NCBI GenBank assembly: GCA_028874365.1
Contig: JAPPJZ010000074.1
Coordinates: forward strand, 1-64,000
Source: Chloroflexota bacterium
GTDB taxonomy: Bacteria > Chloroflexota > Dehalococcoidia > Bin125
Direction of reading: 5' to 3'
Length of the DNA stretch: 64,000 nt
How positions within the stretch are numbered: the stretch's first letter is position 1; every line of letters starts with the position of its first letter. This document shows, piece by piece, positions 44,035 to 51,911 of this stretch. Made by a program: the position numbers and the translations under genes. The notes below the pieces were generated by a model. It saw nothing but the letters and a program-made list of their open reading frames with translations. It made no database searches and was not told the origin of the DNA.

Positions 44035-44769
44035 GTGCAGCGAGGGAAGTCAACGGGTTTGAGCAGGGCGAGCGAGCGAACAGGCGGATGGGGTGCCCCA
44101 GCGGGTTTGCTCGCGGTGCTGGCGATCGCGCTGCTGGCGTTGCCCGGGATGGGCGCCCGCTACTGGCTGCATGGCGAGCTCGACGCATTGCATTGCCTGT
44201 TCAGCCTGTTCTTCTCGATCAATCTCGTGATCTGTTGGTGGGAGATGTGCCTGTATCTCCGAAGGGACTACATCGAGACGCGCCTGGAGCATTGGCGTCA
44301 ATGGCAAAGCGAGAGCGGACGCACCCCGGCGGTGGAATTTCTGACCGCCCGGGTGCCATTGAACCGAATCCACTCGCCGACCGTCTGGGCGGATGTCTGG
44401 GCGACATATTCGATGTTCGATTCGGCATATGCGGATCGCAACACGTACGGGTTCAACATCGATATCGCCAATGGATTCACGACGCCGTGGACCACGCTGA
44501 TTCTGTACGCGGCTTACACCGGCGGCGTTTTGCCGGCGATTGCCGCGGGCATTCTCGGGGCGATGCTGTTCTGGCAGTGGGTCTACGCATCGTCGCTCTA
44601 CCTCGTCAGTTTTTTCGTGGGACAGAAGCGCAGCCGTCTCACGACTCGCCAGTTCTATGCGTACATCGTCGGGCCGAACGCGATTTGGATAATGATCCCG
44701 ATGGTGGGTCTGTACCTCTCCATCCGCCTGATCGTGGACGGCGACTACCGAGTGCTGGGCATCAGCTAG
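44035..44769 (+). CDS. EXPERA/EBP-like membrane protein, candidate sterol delta8-delta7 isomerase
   Basis: GTG 44035 (244 aa) or TTG 44059, which has GAGGGAAG at a better distance. At least four transmembrane segments are clear. The order of motifs resembles human EBP (sterol isomerase): W..YSMFDSAY against WKEYSKGDSRY, a following segment of similar length, then in the last helix GPNAIWIMIPMVGLYL against MNALWLVLPGVLVL. A His in helix 1 (ALHCLF) and a Glu in WWEMCLYL might stand in for the EBP proton-shuttle residues, but the conserved Glu of the MET motif is not obvious here. It is divergent from the sterol operon and sits next to it. The family call is my inference from short motifs, not certain. 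Confidence 0.5.
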   Translation: MQRGKSTGLSRASERTGGWGAPAGLLAVLAIALLALPGMGARYWLHGELDALHCLFSLFFSINLVICWWEMCLYLRRDYIETRLEHWRQWQSESGRTPAVEFLTARVPLNRIHSPTVWADVWATYSMFDSAYADRNTYGFNIDIANGFTTPWTTLILYAAYTGGVLPAIAAGILGAMLFWQWVYASSLYLVSFFVGQKRSRLTTRQFYAYIVGPNAIWIMIPMVGLYLSIRLIVDGDYRVLGIS

Positions 44770-44840
44770 CGCCCGATGCATGACGGCCGGTGACGTCGAG
44801 CTATGCTCCGCCGTGATCGAATGTGCGAGGGGACAACGGC

Positions 44841-45887
44841 ATGAGCCGGATCGCCGACGTGCGGACCACCATTCTCGACTCGACGCCTCTCACGCAGGTG
44901 TTTGTCACAGTGACGGACGGCGACGGACGCACGGGGCTCGGCGAGACTTGGTGGGGCATCCCCGACCCGGAGCGACCGGGCGCAGGCGGGCGCCCGATCG
45001 CGGGCGTGGTCAACGAGTTGTTGGCGCCGAGGGTCCTCGGTCGCGAAGCCGGCGAGATCGGACGACTGTGGTTCGAGTTGTGGGACTACGGATATCGCTA
45101 TGCCGACCAGGGCATCTTCCCGATGGCCCTGTCCGGCCTCGACATCGCGCTGTGGGACCTGCTGGGCAAGAGGTTGGATGCGTCCGTGTTGCAACTGCTC
45201 GGCGGTTCCCGGCATGACGCCGTGCCCGCCTACGCGAGTCTGCCGCCGCTGCGCGATCCTGAACTGGTCGTGAGCGAGACCCAGCGCGCCATCGACGCGG
45301 GTATCGGCGCGGTGAAGCTGCACGAGCTCACGATCGACCACGTTGAGCGCCTGCGCCGGCGTTTCGGCGAGGGGCTGGCGATCATGGTCGACGTCAACGG
45401 TCATTTCGACCCGCTCGAGGCGACCGCGTTCGGTCGCAGGCTCGCCGATCTCGGGGCGACCTGGTTTGAGGAACCGGTCCGGCCCATGCGCGATCACCGA
45501 GCGATGGACCGGGTGCGCCGGGAGTCAGGCGTCGACATCGCCGCGGGTGAAAATGAGTACACGCTGGAGGATTTCGAGCGGTTGCTGCGCTCTCAGGCGA
45601 TCACCTACCTCCAGCCCGAGGTGACGAAGATCGGTGGCATCACCGCCGCCCAGCGTGTGGCAACGCTCGCTGAACTTCACAACGTGGCGCTCAGCCCACA
45701 CAACTTCCGTCCGGGTCCGTCCCTCTACGCCTCCCTCGCTTATGGGTTTGCGTGCTCGGCAACCCGGTGGTTCGAGATCCCCTGGGTTCCGGAAGACCGC
45801 CGCTTCGCCTCCGACATGCCGTTGCCCGAGATCGAGGATGGGCACGTACTTGCACCGAAGGGCTCCGGCCTCGCTATACCGCTGTAG
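44841..45887 (+). CDS. Mandelate racemase/muconate lactonizing enzyme family protein
   Basis: ATG 44841 (MSRIADVRTTILD) follows GAGGGGAC and is preferred to the GTG in the track; 348 aa. It is an enolase-superfamily fold: N-terminal cap, then a TIM barrel. Metal ligands and catalytic residues are recognisable: VKLHE on the second strand, MVDVNGHFD (Asp ligand), WFEEPV (Glu ligand), AAGENEY (Glu ligand), QPEVTKIGGI and SPHNFRPG with the barrel-end His. The substrate is probably a sugar acid or a similar carboxylate. It shares direction with the EBP-like gene but shows no link to sterols. Confidence 0.9.
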   Translation: MSRIADVRTTILDSTPLTQVFVTVTDGDGRTGLGETWWGIPDPERPGAGGRPIAGVVNELLAPRVLGREAGEIGRLWFELWDYGYRYADQGIFPMALSGLDIALWDLLGKRLDASVLQLLGGSRHDAVPAYASLPPLRDPELVVSETQRAIDAGIGAVKLHELTIDHVERLRRRFGEGLAIMVDVNGHFDPLEATAFGRRLADLGATWFEEPVRPMRDHRAMDRVRRESGVDIAAGENEYTLEDFERLLRSQAITYLQPEVTKIGGITAAQRVATLAELHNVALSPHNFRPGPSLYASLAYGFACSATRWFEIPWVPEDRRFASDMPLPEIEDGHVLAPKGSGLAIPL

Positions 45888-45951
45888 TGGCGAGTGGCTC
45901 GCATCGAACGTCACCCGAACTACGCGCCGGGCTCCATCAGCTCAAGCTTCG

Positions 45952-47055
45952 TCAGAATCCGGATGCGAGGCTGCGCCGCGCTCGGTCGATCAGGAACAGG
46001 AAGACCGGTGTGCCGATCACGGCGGTCAGCACGCCCAGCGGCATCTCCGCCGGAGCGACGATCGTTCTCGCACCCAGGTCGGCGCCCAAGACGAGGATGG
46101 CGCCCGCCAATGCGCTCGCCGGCATCAGCCGGCGATGATCGGGTCCAACCGCAAGGCGCACCATATGCGGCGCGATCAGACCAATGAACCCGACCACTCC
46201 CGCCACTGCCACGCCGGCACCCGTCGCCAATGCCGCTGCCGATACGATCGTGAGCTGCGTGCGCTGAACCGGGACCCCTAGATGTCTTGCCTCCGCATCT
46301 CCGAGCGTCAGCAGGTTGAGCGCTCCCGACTGGCGCACCAGCACGACGATCGCGAACAGGATCAGGGGTCCGGCTGAGTAGGCAAACTCCCAGAGCGACC
46401 CGGCCAGGCTGCCCAGCATCCAGAACACGATGTCACGCAATTGTTCGTCGTCCGAGAATGACAGAATCAGGCTGATGCCGGCGCCGAGCAGCGCGTTGAC
46501 TGCGATCCCGACGAGCAACATCGTGGCCATCTGCGCGCGTCCGCTGCGCCGGGCAAAGCCATAGATCAGAAACGTCAGAACGAGGCCGCCCAAGAACGCC
46601 GCGACCGGCTGCACGAACAGTCCCCAGCTCACCGTGCCCAGCACTACCGCGACTGCGACCGCGAACGCCGCCCCGCTCGAGACGCCGATTAGCCCCGGGT
46701 CGGCGAGCGGATTGCGGAACAACCCTTGCAACGCTGCTCCGGAGACTCCCAGCCCCGCCCCAACCGCCGCCGCCATGAGCATCCGTGGCACCCGGATGAC
46801 CCAGACGACCGCTTCCTCGCGCGCCGTGTAGTCGATGCCGACATTGATCCCGATCTTGCCCAGGATGATGGCGATGATCCGTCCGACCTCGACATCGAAC
46901 GCGCCCAGCCCCAGATTGGCCAGCACAAGCAGGATCAAGCCTGCGGAGAGGGCGCCCCAGATCAGCGGCTCCACCAGGCGCGGAAGCGTCGACTCGACGC
47001 CGCCGGCCAGTTCCGGACGTCGCTCGCGCAGCTGGGCCAGCGGGCGGTTGACCAT
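45952..47055 (-). CDS. FecCD-family iron(III)/haem ABC permease
   Basis: 367 aa, start at 47055. About ten transmembrane helices with family landmarks: RVPRMLMAAAVGAGLGVSGAALQGLFRNPLADPGLIGVSSGA, the motif-rich start of FecCD/BtuC/HmuU permeases, and VAGVVGFIGLIAPHMVRLAVGPDHR with the EAA-like loop. It imports a siderophore, haem or cobalamin when paired with a binding lipoprotein and an ATPase. No ATPase is adjacent, and the matching binding protein is 25 kb away (19586-20833), so it is an orphan in this spot. It converges with the racemase-like gene. Confidence 0.92.
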   Translation of the reverse strand: MVNRPLAQLRERRPELAGGVESTLPRLVEPLIWGALSAGLILLVLANLGLGAFDVEVGRIIAIILGKIGINVGIDYTAREEAVVWVIRVPRMLMAAAVGAGLGVSGAALQGLFRNPLADPGLIGVSSGAAFAVAVAVVLGTVSWGLFVQPVAAFLGGLVLTFLIYGFARRSGRAQMATMLLVGIAVNALLGAGISLILSFSDDEQLRDIVFWMLGSLAGSLWEFAYSAGPLILFAIVVLVRQSGALNLLTLGDAEARHLGVPVQRTQLTIVSAAALATGAGVAVAGVVGFIGLIAPHMVRLAVGPDHRRLMPASALAGAILVLGADLGARTIVAPAEMPLGVLTAVIGTPVFLFLIDRARRSLASGF

Positions 47056-47137
47056 CGCTATTCGTTCCGGATTGCGGTCTGCTCAGACTGGCACGTCGCT
47101 GGATGCTCCGTCACGATATCGGCTTATCGCTTCCGGC

Positions 47138-48496
47138 CTATGCCTCGCGGAAATTGCGACCGTGGAGGATGCTGCCGTAGTGATTGAACCAGCGCTTTGC
47201 CTCGGGGTCGTCGAAGGGGTAATCCGCGCCGAGCTGCCTCGCAACGCTCAGCCCGGTCACGAAGCAGGTCTCCTGGCTGTTGATCAGCGTGTGCGCTCCA
47301 CAGTGCCATGTGCCCCGCCTGCCCTGGATGAAGCGGAAGAGGTTGACCAGGAGCACCACGTGTTTCACATCATGCACGACGTGTTGAAACCAGCCTCGGT
47401 GAATGACCTTCTGTTCCTCGATCGCGCTGATCGGGTTGTAGGTCACCAGGCATGGCCGTTCGGAGCCGTTCGCCCAGGGCTGCTGGTTGTGCATGATGTA
47501 GGTGATCTCATAGTTGTCGGGCCGTGCGCCGTACTGCTCGATGTGATTGCTGCGGGTCTCCAGAGGCTTCACGTCGTTGTCCGGCAGGACAGACGCGTCC
47601 CAGTGCACGATCGCGTGGTTGTGTAACTCGCTCTCGTAGCGAACTGACGACAACAGATAGCGCTCCAAGTAGCTCGGCCGGTCCAGCATCATCAGGGTCT
47701 GATTCGCGTTGCAGGCGAAGATCACGTCGTCGTAGGTCTCCTGGACTCCTGCCTCGTCCTCGATCACCACGCCGGCCTTGCGCCGGTACACCTTGCGCAC
47801 GGCGCGATTCAGATCAATGCGGTCCGCGAAATCGGCGGACAGGCAGTCGTAGATTCGTCGCGTGCCCTGGTCCCAGGTCTGCATCGGCGTAGCCGACTCG
47901 ATGTTGAAGAACTCGAGGTAGCGCGAGAACAAGGCAGCCGGCATGTCGAACACGTTCGTCGCCATCAGAAAGTTCACGAACATCGGCTTCAGGATCTTGT
48001 ACCTGAAGCCGCCCGAGAATCCGCCCAGATTGAGCAGCGTGCCCATGCTGATGTAGTTGAATGGGTTGAGCGCGTTGAGCAGCTTCGAGCGTGACCGTGT
48101 CAAGGCGCCGAAGAGGTGCAAGAGCTGGAGCAGGCGCTGAAACCTCGCAATCTCGTCCTGCAACTCCGCCCGAATCTCGGAATCGAAGTCGTGGGCGTAC
48201 ACGTCGCCGCGGTAGCGCACGCTGTAGTTGAACTTCGTATCCAGCAGGTCGATTTGGAAGCGTCTCAACAGCAGTTGGATGTGGTGATAGACCGACGGGA
48301 TGCAGGCAGTGACAGAGATGTCGAACGGTATCAGGCTGCCGTCTGCCTGCGGCATGTCGACGGTCACCGCATTGCCACCGAGCCGATCGTTGGCTTCGAA
48401 CACGCGGATTTCAAACCGGTCGGGGTGCTGATGCAGCGCCCAGGCAGCGCCGAGGCCCGCGACCCCGCCGCCGACGATTGCTACGCGGCGCGGCAT
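47138..48496 (-). CDS. FAD-dependent amine-oxidase-like oxidoreductase
   Basis: ATG 48496 (MPRRVAIVGGGVAGLGAAW) gives 452 aa; the extra 117 codons in the track overlap the Rieske gene. The N-terminal GxGxxG FAD motif and the ENDRLGGNAVTV segment mark a flavin amine oxidase-type fold of the COG2907 class. The C-terminal QGRRGTWHCGAHTLINSQETCFVTGLSVARQLG is the second FAD-binding patch. It starts 2 bases after the Rieske stop, so they are co-translated. A role as desaturase, saturase or oxidase of a lipid (perhaps a sterol intermediate) is plausible from the neighbours, but the substrate is not readable from sequence. Confidence 0.82.
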   Translation of the reverse strand: MPRRVAIVGGGVAGLGAAWALHQHPDRFEIRVFEANDRLGGNAVTVDMPQADGSLIPFDISVTACIPSVYHHIQLLLRRFQIDLLDTKFNYSVRYRGDVYAHDFDSEIRAELQDEIARFQRLLQLLHLFGALTRSRSKLLNALNPFNYISMGTLLNLGGFSGGFRYKILKPMFVNFLMATNVFDMPAALFSRYLEFFNIESATPMQTWDQGTRRIYDCLSADFADRIDLNRAVRKVYRRKAGVVIEDEAGVQETYDDVIFACNANQTLMMLDRPSYLERYLLSSVRYESELHNHAIVHWDASVLPDNDVKPLETRSNHIEQYGARPDNYEITYIMHNQQPWANGSERPCLVTYNPISAIEEQKVIHRGWFQHVVHDVKHVVLLVNLFRFIQGRRGTWHCGAHTLINSQETCFVTGLSVARQLGADYPFDDPEAKRWFNHYGSILHGRNFREA

Positions 48497-48498
48497 GT

Positions 48499-49584
48499 CT
48501 AGGGTCCTGCCAGACGTGCCGCGGTCCGCTGTTCCGTCGGCAACTGCAGCACGTCCTCCTGAGCGGAATAGAACTGCCGGCAATAGCCGCGATAGGTCAT
48601 GATTTCGCCGTCGGAGCGGCAGAGGCGGGGCCTCGGCTGATACCGCTTGCGGCTCCAGATCACAACGTCCTGCTGCACGTCTACCTTCTGAAACGCTCCG
48701 AAGATCCTGTTCATTAGCGGCGCGCGCAGTCGGGTGGGCAGGAATCTCAAGCCGATGATCGGTCGTTGCGGATGTCGCATCTCGCCGATCTGCCCGGCGA
48801 GCGTCAGGTCGAGCAGTCTGCCGTCGACCGGCGTCGCAAGCACCCACAGGCGGAAATCCATGCCAATCGAGTGTTCTCGACCTTCAACGAACGAGTAACC
48901 CAAACCGAACGCGCCAGCCCGGGCGCTGGCATTCAACGTGACGCTGCCCAACCCAGCGATTGACTGCGTTCTGCTGAAGTCGAACTGACTCTCCAGGCGC
49001 GGCCCGTCGACCAAGACTGGGTAGTCGCCGTTGACGTTGTCGTAGCCGTGGACGTAGCGCAGGTGTGCAATGTCGACGGCGTTTTCGGTGGTCTCCTGAG
49101 GGTGGCCAGGGAACCGCATGGTGCGGAAACCGATGCTGCTCCACCCGGTCTGATCAGGTACCTCAGCCGGCAGCTGCCATTGCGGTTCTCTTCCGGCAAT
49201 GCCCCACCAGGCAAAGATCATTCCGCAGATTTCCCGGGTCGGAAACGTCCTCAGTCTTGCCGAGCGCGGCGGTGCCGCGAATGGTGTAGCCACGCACTGG
49301 CCAGCCACGTCGAACTCATAGCCGTGGAACGGACAGACCAGCCGGCCGTCGCACACGCGACCGCCGGTATCGGGTCCCAGGTACGAGCCGAGGTGCGGAC
49401 AGTAGGCCTCGGCGACACAGACGGCGCCAGCCTCGTCGCACCAGACGACGACATCCTCGCCCATCCACGTCTTCTCGATAATGTCGGCGTCGCGCACCTC
49501 CTGGATGGTCGCCACGAAGTACCAACCCTCGGGGAACGGGGAGGGCAACAGAGAGCTTCCGCCATCAACCATTCGCTGCGCCAC
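48499..49584 (-). CDS. Rieske oxygenase, DAF-36/Neverland-like (candidate sterol C-7 desaturase)
   Basis: 361 aa, start at 49584. Rieske motif: CPHLGSYLG..CPFHGYEFD (C-x-H, C-x2-H) near residues 62-90. Catalytic iron motif: ENAVDIAHLRYVH near residue 188, exactly E-x3-D-x2-H-x4-H. Segment GWYFVATIQEV at the N-terminus and FWAWW-like IFAWWGIAG are as in steroid-directed Rieske enzymes (KshA, DAF-36/Neverland). DAF-36-like enzymes desaturate cholesterol at C-7; KshA hydroxylates at C-9. Given the sterol operon 5 kb away, a sterol ring oxidation is the leading guess. It is clearly different from the SdmA-like Rieske at 41614. Confidence 0.8.
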   Translation of the reverse strand: MAQRMVDGGSSLLPSPFPEGWYFVATIQEVRDADIIEKTWMGEDVVVWCDEAGAVCVAEAYCPHLGSYLGPDTGGRVCDGRLVCPFHGYEFDVAGQCVATPFAAPPRSARLRTFPTREICGMIFAWWGIAGREPQWQLPAEVPDQTGWSSIGFRTMRFPGHPQETTENAVDIAHLRYVHGYDNVNGDYPVLVDGPRLESQFDFSRTQSIAGLGSVTLNASARAGAFGLGYSFVEGREHSIGMDFRLWVLATPVDGRLLDLTLAGQIGEMRHPQRPIIGLRFLPTRLRAPLMNRIFGAFQKVDVQQDVVIWSRKRYQPRPRLCRSDGEIMTYRGYCRQFYSAQEDVLQLPTEQRTAARLAGP

Positions 49585-49814
49585 AGTCGGCTCCTGTTGC
49601 GGTCAACATAGGCGGCTACAGTTGACCACACAGTTGGTACCGACACTCTATGGCAGGCGAGCGTATCGTCCGGAACTCGTAATGCGTCAACTCATCGACG
49701 TTTCCGCCCCGGTGACAGGAATTTCTCCTTCAGGCAGTCGATCTAGACTGGATCAATCGGGTATGCGTTGCTCTCGGCCTCAGCAGCTGTGACCAACCGC
49801 AAGGAGCAAGACTC

Positions 49815-51893
49815 ATGACTACTGCTGCTCCAGCACTGTCGGCACCCCAGCTCAGCATGCCGCAAGAGCTGGTGCTGATGCTGCTCAACGAGGAGAGCGG
49901 CTACTTTCGGCAGGTCCGAGGCTGGAACTTGAACTGTGCCATGGTCGGTGCCGGGCTGGCAGAGCTTTCTCTGATCGGTCGCATCGACACGGATATGGAC
50001 TCTCTGCAGCTCCTCGACTCAACGCCGACAGGCCACGCAGCGTTGGACCCTATCCTGGAGGCGATCGTTGCCGAGGATGACCGGCACAACGCTCAGTACT
50101 GGGTTGAGTTCCTCGCTCCCCGGGCCGACACCTTCATCGACGTTGCCCTCGACCGCCTCGCAGAGATGGACATCCTCGAGCATCACGAGGGGGAGTTCTG
50201 GACGTTGAGCCACTCAGCGGGGCAGTCGGACCAGCTCGCCGAGACCGGGGCAATCACCGCTGCCGGATTCGTCAGATCGCGCATCGCGCGCGTCATCTTC
50301 GAGGATGAGATTCCCGATCCGCGGGACGCGATCCTGATTTCGCTCCTCGACACCTGCGATGTGCTGCGCTTCATCTTCCAGCTCGAACCCAAGGACGAGG
50401 AACGTGTCGAGTTCGTCGCTCATCTCGATCTGCTGGGGCGTTCGATCTCCGACGCCGTATCCCAGAACTTGACCAGCCCGCTCGTTCGACAATCGGCGCT
50501 GACCAGGTCCATTCCGAAGGTCAGTCTGCTGCGCATGCTGTTCAATCCGCATGCCCGGACGGGTAATGTCCCGGCGCTGTTCGCCAGTCTGGCCGAGCAG
50601 TACGGGCCGGTCTTTCAGATAGCCCCGCCGTTCCAGGCGCCGACGATCTTCCTGACGGGCCTGGAGGCCAATCGATGGGCCCAACGGGAAGGCAGGCGAT
50701 TCCTGACTTCGACGAAGTACCTGAACGAACTTGAAGAGGAATACGGGGCCCACGGGATCATCCCATCATTGGACAGTTCCGATCACTTTCGCATGCGCAA
50801 AGCGATGCAACCGGGTTTGTCCCGGGCCCGACTGGAGAGCCAGCTGGAGGAGTTGTATCGGCGCATGCGGTCGCACCTTTTTGAATGGAACGCCGGCGAC
50901 GCGATGCCGGCGAAGACCATGTCGCGGCTGATGACCAATGCACAGATCTCGCCCCTCCTGGCGAGCGTTGACTCTCAGGACATCATTGAGGACCTGATCG
51001 CGTACAAGGAGCGAGCGCTGAACACTCGCGTGGCGAAGGTGATGCCCAAGTTCCTGTTGCGGACCCCGGCTATCAAGCAACGCGCCAAGAGCATCGAGGC
51101 GATGCTTGAGCGAGTGCAACGGGCCCATACGCCGGCCCAGCGGGTCGATGCCCCACGGGACGTCGTTGACGACTTGCTCAGTCTGCACGCGAACGATCCG
51201 CAGTTGCTGCCGGAGTCGAGTCTGAAGTTCGCACTCTCTGCTCCGCTGCTGGCCAGCATGTATCTGGGCGACACGATCGGGTTCGCTCTCTACTCGATGG
51301 CGTCACAGCCAGATCTCTACAGGCGGATTCAGGCCGAGGCCGACGCGATCTTCGCCGACGGCGATCCCGACGCCGAGGTCTTCCACGGTCCGGATATCGA
51401 CGTCACGCGGCGCTTTGTGTTGGAGTGCCTGCGGATGTACCCGGTCGTTCCCGGCTCGCTGCGCAACGTCATGAACAGCTGCGTCGTCGAAAACTACGAG
51501 CTACCGTTGAGCGCTCGGGTCCTGGTCGTTCAGACCGCCGCACACTACATGAGTGACGTGTTCCCCGACCCGCACAAGTTCGACATCGATCGATATCTTC
51601 CCGGACGTGACGAGCATCGCACGCTCGGATACGCGCCGTTCGGATTGGGCACGCACACCTGTTTGGGCAACCGATGGGTGGAACTGCAGATGGCCGTCGA
51701 TTTGCTGATGATCGCGTACTACTTCGACGTGGAAGTGCGGCCCGCCAATGCCAAACTGCGCATCAGCCCGTTCCCATCGCTGTCGATCAGCAACAAGGTG
51801 AAGTTCCACATCGCCCGGCAGCGGCGCGAGATCCCTGCGGCGGGTGCGCCGAATGGATCGGCGCCCACGCTCGGTTGCCCTGTCCTCCACTAG
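49815..51893 (+). CDS. GPP34 (GOLPH3-like) domain fused to cytochrome P450
   Basis: 692 aa, ATG 49815 with AGGAG 8 bases upstream. Residues about 15-225 match the GPP34 family: MPQELVLMLLNEESGYF, CAMVGAGLAELSLIGRID and LLDSTPTGHAALDPIL, the conserved start of bacterial GOLPH3-like proteins, which in eukaryotes bind phosphatidylinositol-4-phosphate on Golgi membranes. Residues about 245-670 are a full P450: DHFRMRKAMQPGLS (C helix), LASMYLGDTIGF (I helix), ECLRMYPVVPGSLRN (ExxR) and YAPFGLGTHTCLGNRW (haem Cys). No stop separates the two. GPP34 may anchor the enzyme to a lipid surface. I know of no described fusion of this kind. Located divergently next to the Rieske gene and before the RND transporter. 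Confidence 0.88.
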   Translation: MTTAAPALSAPQLSMPQELVLMLLNEESGYFRQVRGWNLNCAMVGAGLAELSLIGRIDTDMDSLQLLDSTPTGHAALDPILEAIVAEDDRHNAQYWVEFLAPRADTFIDVALDRLAEMDILEHHEGEFWTLSHSAGQSDQLAETGAITAAGFVRSRIARVIFEDEIPDPRDAILISLLDTCDVLRFIFQLEPKDEERVEFVAHLDLLGRSISDAVSQNLTSPLVRQSALTRSIPKVSLLRMLFNPHARTGNVPALFASLAEQYGPVFQIAPPFQAPTIFLTGLEANRWAQREGRRFLTSTKYLNELEEEYGAHGIIPSLDSSDHFRMRKAMQPGLSRARLESQLEELYRRMRSHLFEWNAGDAMPAKTMSRLMTNAQISPLLASVDSQDIIEDLIAYKERALNTRVAKVMPKFLLRTPAIKQRAKSIEAMLERVQRAHTPAQRVDAPRDVVDDLLSLHANDPQLLPESSLKFALSAPLLASMYLGDTIGFALYSMASQPDLYRRIQAEADAIFADGDPDAEVFHGPDIDVTRRFVLECLRMYPVVPGSLRNVMNSCVVENYELPLSARVLVVQTAAHYMSDVFPDPHKFDIDRYLPGRDEHRTLGYAPFGLGTHTCLGNRWVELQMAVDLLMIAYYFDVEVRPANAKLRISPFPSLSISNKVKFHIARQRREIPAAGAPNGSAPTLGCPVLH

Positions 51894-51911
51894 GCAGATA
51901 CCTACCGGCGC

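Noticed and set aside
47138-48847. The 569-codon start of the FAD oxidoreductase
   Set aside because: The extra N-terminal residues lie inside the Rieske gene; ATG 48496 begins directly at the FAD-binding strand.
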